A stretch of 64,000 bases of DNA, taken from positions 1,488,001 to 1,552,000 of the forward strand of contig NZ_CP014206.1 in the NCBI RefSeq assembly GCF_001563225.1, in the 5' to 3' direction. Within the stretch, counting starts at the first letter, position 1. Every line of letters starts with the position of its first letter. Of the stretch, positions 57,322 through 64,000 are shown one piece after another. The position numbers and the translations under genes were made by a program. Under the pieces are notes generated by a model, which worked only from the letters and a program-made list of their open reading frames with translations, searched no databases and had not been told where the DNA came from. The stretch is from Pseudodesulfovibrio indicus (GTDB lineage Bacteria > Desulfobacterota > Desulfovibrionia > Desulfovibrionales > Desulfovibrionaceae).

Positions 57322-59658
57322 ATGAGCAGGAAACGAAGAGGATTGGGTGATCTCCTTTCCGAGGCGGTCGCGGATAGCCTTGAGGCGGTTGAGAAGTCCA
57401 AGGCGGCAATGGACGCTTCACTTGGCGTCAAGGAACCCAAACAGGCGGCGGAGACTCCTCCGGCACGAAAGGCGTCCGCTGCGCCCGAACCGGCGCAACC
57501 GGTGGTGCCCGACAAGGTGCCCGAGGCCCGGGTGGTTCAGGCGTCGGAACCCAAGGTTCCGGAGCAGAAGGCACCGGAGCCCAAGGCGCCGGCGCCCAGG
57601 GCCGTGGCCGAGGACAAACTCCCGTTCGAGCCCAAGGCCGTGAAATCGCCCTTCAGCGGCGGCCAGCGTCCGGTTTCGTCCGGGGAGGACGTCAAGACCA
57701 GGGCGCTCAACGCGCCGCAGCGCCCGGCGCACACCAAGCCCGCGCCGGCCGCGGAACCGGGCGCCAAGGACGGCGACCTCTGCTACGGCTGCTTCAAGGC
57801 CAAGGCGGGGAGCGGGCCATGCCCCGCATGCGGCTACAACCCCCAGCCGCAGAACGAGCACCCCGTGTATCTCAACGCCGGGATACGGCTGCTGGAGGGG
57901 CGCTACATAATAGGCCGCGTTCTCGGGCAGGGCGGCTTCGGCGTCACCTACCTCGGCTTCGACTCGGTGCTTCAGCACCTGGTCGCGATCAAGGAGTACA
58001 TGCCCACGCACATGGCCAGCCGCCACCGGGACAGCGTGACCATCATCCCCGGCCACGGCGACGGCGGCGAGTGCTTCGCCAGCGGGTTGCGCCTGTTCCT
58101 GGAGGAGGCGCGCAACGTCGCCAAGCTCGACCGCCACAGGAACGTGGTCCTCATCGAGAACTATTTCGAGGCGAACAACACCGGATACATGGTCATGCAG
58201 TACGTGCAGGGGCCGTCGCTGTCCGAACACCTGAAGCAGCGGGGCGGCAAGATGGAATGGGACGAGGTCTACGCCCTCTTCAGCCCGATCCTGAATGCCC
58301 TGGAAATGATCCACCGGAAGAATCTGTACCATCGCGATATTTCGATCCAGAACATCCTGCTGCGCAACGGCACCGAACCGGTGCTCATCGATTTCGGCGC
58401 GGCCAGGGTGGTCGCCGGGGAGCAGAGCCGGAGCATCGATGTGGTGCTCAAGCCCGGCTATTCGCCGCTCGAACAGTTCGCCACCAAGGGCAAGATCGGT
58501 CCGTGGACCGACATCTACGCCGTTGGCGCGTGCATGTACCTGATGCTTTGCGGGCATCTCCCGCCCCAGGCCACGGATCGTCTCTACCGGGACGAACTGA
58601 TCCCCCTGTCGGAGATCTCCGGGGTCGCCATCCCGCCGGGCGTGGACGAGGACATCCTCCAGGCCCTGGCCGTCCGCGTCGAGGACCGGTGGCAGGCCAT
58701 CCCGGATTTCCTGGGCAGCCTCCGGAGTCACAGCGCGGAACGGATCGCGCCCCCGAAGAAGACCCGGCCCGCCGGACCGGCGCAGAAGCCGGAGCGGAAA
58801 ATGAACACCAAACTCTTGGCCGGGGCGGCGGCCGCCGTTCTTCTGGCCATCGGGGCGCTCGTCTTCGCCCTGTCCGGCCCCGGCAAGGGGGTCGACGTCG
58901 GCGTGGCCGAGGCCCCGCCGGGCCACACCGAAAAGACGGCCTCCGAAGCGGAAGGCAAGCAGCCCGCCAAGGGAAAGGCGGCCGTCGCGGCTACGGCCGA
59001 GGAGACCGGAAAGCTGGAGAAGGCCGCCGCGCTCATGGCCAGGGAAGCCTATGTCTCGCCCCCGGGCAACAACGCGTTCGCCCTTTACGACAGCCTCCTG
59101 GCGTCGAAGACGGCGGCCGGGGCAGAGGCCCGAAAGGGCGTGGAGAAGCTCTTCGAGGTGGGCGACAATGCCGTGGAACGGGGGGCCTGGCGGAACGGGC
59201 TGGCCATCTTCAAGGAGATGAAGAACATCCGTGCCGAAGACCTGAAGCGCGAGGTTGAGGGCCGCCTGAAGCACATCCGCAACCTGTACGTGGGCGGTGC
59301 CAAGGGGCTGATCGCCCAGAAGGACGCGATGAAGGCGTTGCAATACCTGGAAAGGGCCGGAGAGGCCGCGCCCGGCGACGCGGAAGTGAAGCAGCTCGCC
59401 GCTGAAGCGAACAGGATTACGGCCGCGTTGAACATCTTCTGCATCCCGTCGGGGACGGTGTATGTGGACGGCAAGGACACCGGCAGGATGGCCCCGCTGA
59501 GCGGGCTGGAGCTGGTTGCCGGAACGCATGAGATCAAGATCGTGGACAGCTCGGGCGGGAGCAGGTTCCCGTCCCGGACCATCCAGGTGGATGTGCAACA
59601 CGGCAAGACCGCCATGTTGAAATATATCAATGCAACACATGGGATTGCTTATGAATAG
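57322..59658 (+). CDS. Ser/Thr kinase with ParB-like N-terminal peptide, zinc ribbon, TM and PEGA-like end
   Basis: A 778-residue protein. The N terminus (MSRKRRGLGDLLSEAVADSL) resembles the ParB N-terminal peptide that activates ParA. A ~120-residue Pro/Ala-rich linker precedes a zinc ribbon (C154, C157, C167, C170) and a kinase domain (~190-470) with GQGGFGVTYLG, Lys224 in VAIKEYMP, HRDISIQNILL (337-347) and DFGAAR (357-362). The catalytic-loop Lys is replaced by Ser (HRDIS), which also occurs in other bacterial kinases, so activity is uncertain. One membrane helix (~496-517), then periplasmic TPR-like helices and a PEGA-like end (LNIFCIPSGTVYVDGKDTGRMAPLSGLELVAGTHEIKIV). Confidence 0.9.
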   Translation: MSRKRRGLGDLLSEAVADSLEAVEKSKAAMDASLGVKEPKQAAETPPARKASAAPEPAQPVVPDKVPEARVVQASEPKVPEQKAPEPKAPAPRAVAEDKLPFEPKAVKSPFSGGQRPVSSGEDVKTRALNAPQRPAHTKPAPAAEPGAKDGDLCYGCFKAKAGSGPCPACGYNPQPQNEHPVYLNAGIRLLEGRYIIGRVLGQGGFGVTYLGFDSVLQHLVAIKEYMPTHMASRHRDSVTIIPGHGDGGECFASGLRLFLEEARNVAKLDRHRNVVLIENYFEANNTGYMVMQYVQGPSLSEHLKQRGGKMEWDEVYALFSPILNALEMIHRKNLYHRDISIQNILLRNGTEPVLIDFGAARVVAGEQSRSIDVVLKPGYSPLEQFATKGKIGPWTDIYAVGACMYLMLCGHLPPQATDRLYRDELIPLSEISGVAIPPGVDEDILQALAVRVEDRWQAIPDFLGSLRSHSAERIAPPKKTRPAGPAQKPERKMNTKLLAGAAAAVLLAIGALVFALSGPGKGVDVGVAEAPPGHTEKTASEAEGKQPAKGKAAVAATAEETGKLEKAAALMAREAYVSPPGNNAFALYDSLLASKTAAGAEARKGVEKLFEVGDNAVERGAWRNGLAIFKEMKNIRAEDLKREVEGRLKHIRNLYVGGAKGLIAQKDAMKALQYLERAGEAAPGDAEVKQLAAEANRITAALNIFCIPSGTVYVDGKDTGRMAPLSGLELVAGTHEIKIVDSSGGSRFPSRTIQVDVQHGKTAMLKYINATHGIAYE

Positions 59659-60799
59659 GTTATTGGTCTTGTGCCTGGCGGGAGCCTTGGCGCTGTGCAT
59701 GGCGACCAGCGGACTGGCGGCCGTGGACCAGGACAATGGGGCATGGAAGGTGGACTATGCCGAGGCGGAGAATCTGCTCCTCGGCGCCCGTTTCGATGCG
59801 GCCCTCGACAAGACGGACGCGGCCATCGCCAAGCTCAAGGCGGGCGGGCCCGGGCCGGACCTGGCGCAGGTCTACTACCTGAAGTCGCTGCTGCTCATCT
59901 ACTCCGGGCACGACAGGATACTGCTGGAGAAGACCCTGGGCGAGGCCATCAAGGCAGCCCCCGCCATGCCCATCCCGGACAAGGAGTATTTCGCCGATCC
60001 CCGGCTGGACGAATGGCGGACCAAGGTCTTCAAGGAGATGAGCGAAGAGGCCGAGCGCGTGGTCGGCCGGGGCGAGCAGCTGTTCGGTTCGGGAGAGTAC
60101 TGCGGGTGCGTCGAGGTACTGGGGGACGTGAGCTGGTACACCAAGGTCAGCGTCAACGCCAAGTCCCTCATAGCCATTGCCGAGAAAAAGTGCGCCCCCC
60201 CGGAACCCGTTGCCGCGCCCGCAGCGCCCGCAGCGCCCGCCGTGGCCGTAGCGCCCGCGGCTCAGACCCCGGCCGTTCCCAAGCAGGACCTGACCCAGTC
60301 GCGGAAGATAGGCGTCCTGCCCATCTGCTTCGAGGGCGGGTTGCAGAACGTGTACGGAGCCACCGAGTCGCGGGAGTGGCGCGATGCGATGCAGAAGCAT
60401 TTCGCCAATTACGAGATCGAGCTGGTCAACAACGTGGACTACAAGCTGATGAAGGAGCGGTTCGGCGTCGAGGATTGCCAGGACCTGCTCGAGGGCAAGG
60501 TCTGGGTCATCGACCAGGAGGTCGTGGACTCGATCAAGGGCGTGGAGAGGGACATCCCCGGCGGGCGCAAGTACATCATGGAGCAGGGCGGCTACAAGTA
60601 CCTGGTGGTCTCCAGCATGATCCCCAAGGGGCAGGTCTCGACCCTGAGCGCCAGCGCGGTCATATTCAAGGCCCAGCTGTTCTCCTCGGTGAAGGCCTCG
60701 TCCCCGCTCGAAGACGACAGCCGCCATGTCCCAGAGAACCAGCTCAAGTTCTTCTCGTGGTATTTCGAGAAGCTCGCGGGCGACATCGACCCCGAATAG
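59651..60799 (+). CDS. Secreted protein of the kinase operon, unknown function
   Basis: A ~382-residue protein whose start overlaps the kinase stop. Signal peptide (LVLCLAGALALCMATSGLAA). The N-terminal half is helical, TPR-like (AENLLLGARFDAALDKTDAAIAKLKAG, EYFADPRLDEWRTKVFKEMSEEAERVV). An Ala/Pro linker (~200-220) precedes a C-terminal alpha/beta domain (RKIGVLPICFEGGLQNVYG, KYLVVSSMIPKGQVSTLSASAVIFKAQLF) that recalls LpoB/DUF799-type periplasmic folds. It may sense or carry a signal to the periplasmic end of the kinase. An ATG at 59639 is also possible. Confidence 0.75.
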   Translation: MNRLLVLCLAGALALCMATSGLAAVDQDNGAWKVDYAEAENLLLGARFDAALDKTDAAIAKLKAGGPGPDLAQVYYLKSLLLIYSGHDRILLEKTLGEAIKAAPAMPIPDKEYFADPRLDEWRTKVFKEMSEEAERVVGRGEQLFGSGEYCGCVEVLGDVSWYTKVSVNAKSLIAIAEKKCAPPEPVAAPAAPAAPAVAVAPAAQTPAVPKQDLTQSRKIGVLPICFEGGLQNVYGATESREWRDAMQKHFANYEIELVNNVDYKLMKERFGVEDCQDLLEGKVWVIDQEVVDSIKGVERDIPGGRKYIMEQGGYKYLVVSSMIPKGQVSTLSASAVIFKAQLFSSVKASSPLEDDSRHVPENQLKFFSWYFEKLAGDIDPE

Positions 60800-60820
60800 G
60801 CTCGGCAGGGACCGCGCACC

Positions 60821-63577
60821 GTGAAAGACCGCCAGCAACTGATCATAGGCAAGTCCGCCGACTGCGACATCGTCGTGGACTCGCCCTACGTCTCCGGCCG
60901 CCACGCCAGACTGATTCAGGACGGCGGGCGCTGGCTGATAGAGGACCTCGGCAGCAAGAACGGGGTCCGCGTCAACGACAAGGAGCGGCGGATCGCGGGG
61001 CCGACCCCGGTGGAAAAGCGCGACATCGTCTATCTGGGGCCGGTGCCCGTGAAGTTCGCCGACCTGCTGGCCAGGCGGAACGCCGAGGCGCACCCCGCGC
61101 CCGTCCCCCTGGCCAAACGGCCCAAGGGCGGGCGGATGCTGCTCATCGGGCGCTCGCCCAAGGCGGATATCCGTTTCAACTTCGATTACATATCCAGAGA
61201 GCACGCGCTGTTGACCGAGGTCGGCAGGGGGCGCTGGGTCATCGAGGACCTGGGGAGCAAGCACGGGACGTTCGTGGGCGGCCGCCGCCACAGGGTGACC
61301 GGACCGGTGGAGTTGAAGGAGAACGAGAAGGTCTACTTCGGCACCTACGGGATCGTGGCCCGGAAGCTGTTCGACAAGACCCGGGAGAAGCGGGAGCGGC
61401 TGAAGGCCGACGTGACCCTGCGCGTCACGGGCAGGGAGAGCATCATCGTCGGGCGCGACCCGGACGCCCACATCGTGCTCGATTATCCGCAGATATCCTG
61501 GCACCACACCCGTATCACGCCGCTGGGCGAGCAGAACTGGGTGGTGGAGGACCTCGGCAGCCGCAACGGCACCTTCGTCAACGGGGGCCGGATATCCAAG
61601 GCCACGATCCGGTCCACCGACAAAATTTCCCTCGGCTCCTACGAGCTGAACGTCTCGGTGGACAACCAGGTCGTGGCGCGGAACCTCACGGGCGATCTGC
61701 GCCTGGACTCCGTGTCCGGGAGCCTGGAGATCAAGGTGGGCAAGGAGCGCAAGCGGCTCCTCTACGACGTGACCTTCACCATTTTCCCCTCCGAGTTCGT
61801 GGGCCTCATGGGCCTTTCGGGCGCGGGCAAGACCACGCTGCTGACCAGCCTGATCGGCTACCGGAAGTTCAGTCAGGGGCGGGCCGAGATCAACGGCCTC
61901 AACGTCTACGATCACTACGATCAGTTCAAGACCATGATCGGATACGTGCCCCAGGACGACATCCTGCACGGCGAGCTGAACGTGGAAGAGGCGCTCATGT
62001 TCGCCGCCCGGCTCCGGCTGCCCTACGACATGTCCACCGAGGACATCCGGGCCAGGGTTTACGAGACCCTGGAGCGGCTGGACCTGTACCGCAAGGACGG
62101 CAGCGTGGACGTGCGCCATGTGGCGGTGAACCCGTCCGGGCGCAAAGGGGTCAGCGGCGGGCAGCGCAAGCGGATCAACCTGGCCATGGAGCTGATCACC
62201 GAGCCGACCATCCTCTTTCTGGACGAACCCACCTCGGGCCTCTCCTCGGTGGACACCATCTCCGTGATGAAGCTGCTCCGGGGGCTGGCGGACCAGGGCA
62301 AGACGATCATCCTGACCCTGCACCAGCCGGACATCGAGAGCTTCCGGCAACTGGACAACACCATCATCCTGGATCACGGCGAGCTGGTCTACTACGGCCC
62401 GGCCTGGCCCGACAGCCTGACATTCTTCAATCCCCAACTGCCCGTGGAGGAGGTCGTGCACCGCCCGGAGAGCGGGCTGATCGGCCTGAGCAAGAACGAC
62501 ACGGCCTACTGGCGGAAGCGGTACGACAGCTCCGAACTGCACAAGCTGTACGTGGAGGAGCGCCAGAAGAGCGAGCGGTTCATCAACAAGGAGTCCGAGG
62601 GCAGGACCATCTCCAGGAGCCTTTTCAGCTTCAGGCAATGGTGGATACTGACCCGGCGCAATTTCCGGCTGAAGCTGAAGGACCGGCTGAACACCATGAT
62701 CCTGCTCGTCCAGGCCCCGCTCATCGGGCTGCTGCTGGGATTGATCTTCTACGGCCAGGAGGACCGCCATCTCCCGCTGTTCATGCTGGTCATCTCCGGG
62801 CTCTGGCTCGGGACGTCCAACGCCGTCCGGGAGATCGTTTCCGAGCAGGCCATCTATCTGCGGGAACGGATGATCGGGGTGGGCATCCCGGAGTACATCC
62901 TGTCCAAGTTCACGGTCCTGCTGAGCCTGTCGGTGGTCCAATGCTTCTTCCTGATCGGCATGGCCAAGCGGTTCGTGGACCTGCGCTCGACCTTCTTCGA
63001 CTTGATGGGGATCATGGTGCTGGTCACCTGCGTGGGGTGCGGCATCGGGCTTCTCATCTCGGCCCTGGTCCGTTCCAGGGCCGCCGCCCAGGCGCTGATC
63101 CCGCTCTCCGTGCTGCCCATGGTCCTCCTCGGGGCGGGGATCATCCCGCTGCCCCAGACCGAGCTGGCGGTGGCCAAGGCCGTGACCCACGCCATGCCCT
63201 CCCGGTGGGGCTACGAGGCCGCCGTGGAAATCGAGAGCCGGTTGTGGCTGGAAGAGGACGCCCTGCGGCGCGAGGCCCAATATCAGCAGGCGTTGGAGCA
63301 GGCCAGAAAAGAGGCCAGGTCCGTGGCGAGGTTGGAGATCAACGCCGTCCTCAACGACAAGACGAAGCAGATGCGTTTCGAGACGGAGAACCATGACAAG
63401 AAGGTCGTGGAGAGCGTGCCGGAACCGCCCCCGGTTCCTGCGGACGGATATCTGGTTGAGACGTTGTTCGAGGAGTACCGGATAGGCTTCTGGGGCTGTT
63501 GCGGCGTGCTCCTTGGCTATCTCGCGACCCTGCTCCTGGCCACCTGCCTGGTCCAGAAGACGAAAGACCCCATATGA
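60821..63577 (+). CDS. ABCG-type transporter with three N-terminal FHA domains
   Basis: A 918-residue protein starting at a GTG (60821). FHA 1 (residues ~1-80) has LIIGKSADCDIVVDSPYVSGRHARLI and DLGSKNGVRVN. FHA 2 (~105-185) has LLIGRSPKADIRFNFDYISREHALL and LGSKHGTFVG. FHA 3 (~200-285) has IIVGRDPDAHIVLDYPQISWHHTRI and LGSRNGTFVNG. Then an ABCG-type ATPase (Walker A GLSGAGKTTLL, signature GVSGGQRKRI, Walker B ILFLDEPTSGLSS, H-loop LHQPD) and a C-terminal membrane domain with six or so helices. FHA-ABC fusions are known in actinobacteria and cyanobacteria. Here the transporter should be gated by Thr phosphorylation from the kinases upstream. Substrate unknown. Confidence 0.93.
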   Translation: MKDRQQLIIGKSADCDIVVDSPYVSGRHARLIQDGGRWLIEDLGSKNGVRVNDKERRIAGPTPVEKRDIVYLGPVPVKFADLLARRNAEAHPAPVPLAKRPKGGRMLLIGRSPKADIRFNFDYISREHALLTEVGRGRWVIEDLGSKHGTFVGGRRHRVTGPVELKENEKVYFGTYGIVARKLFDKTREKRERLKADVTLRVTGRESIIVGRDPDAHIVLDYPQISWHHTRITPLGEQNWVVEDLGSRNGTFVNGGRISKATIRSTDKISLGSYELNVSVDNQVVARNLTGDLRLDSVSGSLEIKVGKERKRLLYDVTFTIFPSEFVGLMGLSGAGKTTLLTSLIGYRKFSQGRAEINGLNVYDHYDQFKTMIGYVPQDDILHGELNVEEALMFAARLRLPYDMSTEDIRARVYETLERLDLYRKDGSVDVRHVAVNPSGRKGVSGGQRKRINLAMELITEPTILFLDEPTSGLSSVDTISVMKLLRGLADQGKTIILTLHQPDIESFRQLDNTIILDHGELVYYGPAWPDSLTFFNPQLPVEEVVHRPESGLIGLSKNDTAYWRKRYDSSELHKLYVEERQKSERFINKESEGRTISRSLFSFRQWWILTRRNFRLKLKDRLNTMILLVQAPLIGLLLGLIFYGQEDRHLPLFMLVISGLWLGTSNAVREIVSEQAIYLRERMIGVGIPEYILSKFTVLLSLSVVQCFFLIGMAKRFVDLRSTFFDLMGIMVLVTCVGCGIGLLISALVRSRAAAQALIPLSVLPMVLLGAGIIPLPQTELAVAKAVTHAMPSRWGYEAAVEIESRLWLEEDALRREAQYQQALEQARKEARSVARLEINAVLNDKTKQMRFETENHDKKVVESVPEPPPVPADGYLVETLFEEYRIGFWGCCGVLLGYLATLLLATCLVQKTKDPI

Positions 63578-63588
63578 CGAGGTGAAAC

Positions 63589-64000
63589 GTGAGGAAAGCA
63601 TTGTTCTTGGCGCTGACGGCCGTTCTTTTGATCCTTGCCTCCGCGCCCGGCGCGCGGGCGCAGGGCGAGACGCTCTACAGCGAATACACGTATGTCATGG
63701 GCGAGCGCGACAGCATGCTGGACGGGAAGAAGATCAGCTTCGTGGAGGCCAAGCGGCTGTTGACGGAGAAGGCCGGGACCTATCTCGAAAGCACCACGCA
63801 GGTGTCGGAGGGCGTCCTGACCCAGGATGAAATCCAGACCTACGCAATGGCCTCGCTGCGGGTGGAAATCGTCGAGCAGTGCGTCAAGCCGCGCGGCGAG
63901 CAGATGACCGCCTACACCAAGGTCAAGGGGGATGTGGACGCCAGCAACATGCCCAGGGATGTGGCGGCGATCAAGAAGAACCAGGAACTCAAGGAAGACC
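63589..64000 (+). CDS. Secreted LPP20-like protein (partial, cut by window end)
   Basis: At least 137 residues from a GTG at 63589 with AGGTG upstream. Signal peptide (ALFLALTAVLLILASAPGARA), then YSEYTYVMGERDSMLDGKKISFVEAKRLLTEKAGTYLEST and YAMASLRVEIVEQCV, a pattern close to the LPP20/FlgT-type N-terminal domains in the proteins at 39310 and 44395. The gene lies 12 bases after the FHA-ABC stop, so it is part of the operon. The rest is outside the window, and a DUF4384 or similar C-terminal domain is possible. Confidence 0.7.
   Translation, partial: MRKALFLALTAVLLILASAPGARAQGETLYSEYTYVMGERDSMLDGKKISFVEAKRLLTEKAGTYLESTTQVSEGVLTQDEIQTYAMASLRVEIVEQCVKPRGEQMTAYTKVKGDVDASNMPRDVAAIKKNQELKED

Noticed and set aside
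54486-57515. Minus-strand open frame of ~1000 codons opposite the kinase and parA genes
   Set aside because: Antisense shadow of strongly conserved genes, with His/Gly/Arg-rich composition typical of a false frame.
48241-63577. Type VI secretion regulatory cluster
   Set aside because: Kinase, PP2C and FHA proteins recall PpkA/PppA/Fha, but no TssB/C, Hcp, VgrG, TssM or ClpV-type gene is present in the window.
59660-63601. Very long minus-strand open frame (over 1300 codons) opposite the ABC transporter and secreted protein
   Set aside because: It mirrors two well-supported plus-strand genes, has no known domain and no ribosome site. Long antisense frames are expected in this high-GC DNA.

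Overview
The window is high-GC bacterial DNA. Its family content (a Mu-like prophage of the type common in sulfate reducers, an SBP-type hybrid kinase, LPP20/DUF4384-like secreted proteins, many lipoproteins) fits a Desulfovibrio/Pseudodesulfovibrio-like member of the Desulfovibrionaceae. That assignment is inferred from gene families only.

Region 1 (1 to about 27.9 kb) is most of a Mu-like transposable prophage with its left end to the right. A cI-type repressor (plus strand, 27.05-27.55 kb) faces a long minus-strand lytic operon. In transcription order this holds four small early genes, transposase A and B, DUF3164, HU, DUF2786, a broken Dam methylase, several small cysteine-rich proteins, GemA, two small genes and a membrane protein, DUF5675, holin, DUF2730, terminase, portal, TraR zinc finger, minor head protein with a PBECR-like nuclease tail, protease with nested scaffold, decoration protein, capsid, neck and virion-morphogenesis proteins, sheath, tube, a tail chaperone with a -1 frameshift signal, and the start of the tape measure, cut by the window edge. 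The left attachment end lies between 27.55 and 27.91 kb. The right end is outside the window.

Region 2 (27.9-34.3 kb) is host DNA: a periplasmic sensor-like protein, an acidic protein behind a flagellar sigma-28-like promoter, a hybrid histidine kinase with a solute-binding sensor domain, and the ribosome-assembly GTPase RsgA.

Region 3 (34.3-47.8 kb, plus strand) is an envelope-directed set: an AsmA-like protein, a lipoprotein with FN3, beta-helix and TPR parts (frame broken), a small lipoprotein, a DUF4384-like protein (frame broken), a small secreted protein, a caspase-FGE fusion, a CII-like regulator, an SLH/TPR lipoprotein, an LPP20-like protein, a SpoIID/LytB protein and a TPR membrane protein.

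Region 4 (48.2 kb to the window end, plus strand, tightly packed) is the most unusual part: a phosphosignalling operon with an FHA membrane protein, a zinc-ribbon FHA protein, a VWA-TM-FHA protein, two PP2C phosphatases (one with a TM segment and a peptidoglycan-binding domain), a Ser/Thr kinase-FHA-DUF805 protein, an orphan ParA, a second Ser/Thr kinase with a ParB-like N-terminal peptide and a periplasmic PEGA-like end, a secreted protein, a triple-FHA ABCG-type transporter, and a second secreted LPP20-like protein. No type VI secretion structural gene is present. My reading is a membrane-anchored, possibly ParA-positioned kinase/phosphatase system that controls an ABC exporter and is linked to the envelope proteins of region 3.

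Three genes (Dam, the FN3/beta-helix lipoprotein, the DUF4384-like protein) each look broken by loss of one G or C, two of them in homopolymers. This could be real decay or phase variation, or base-calling error.
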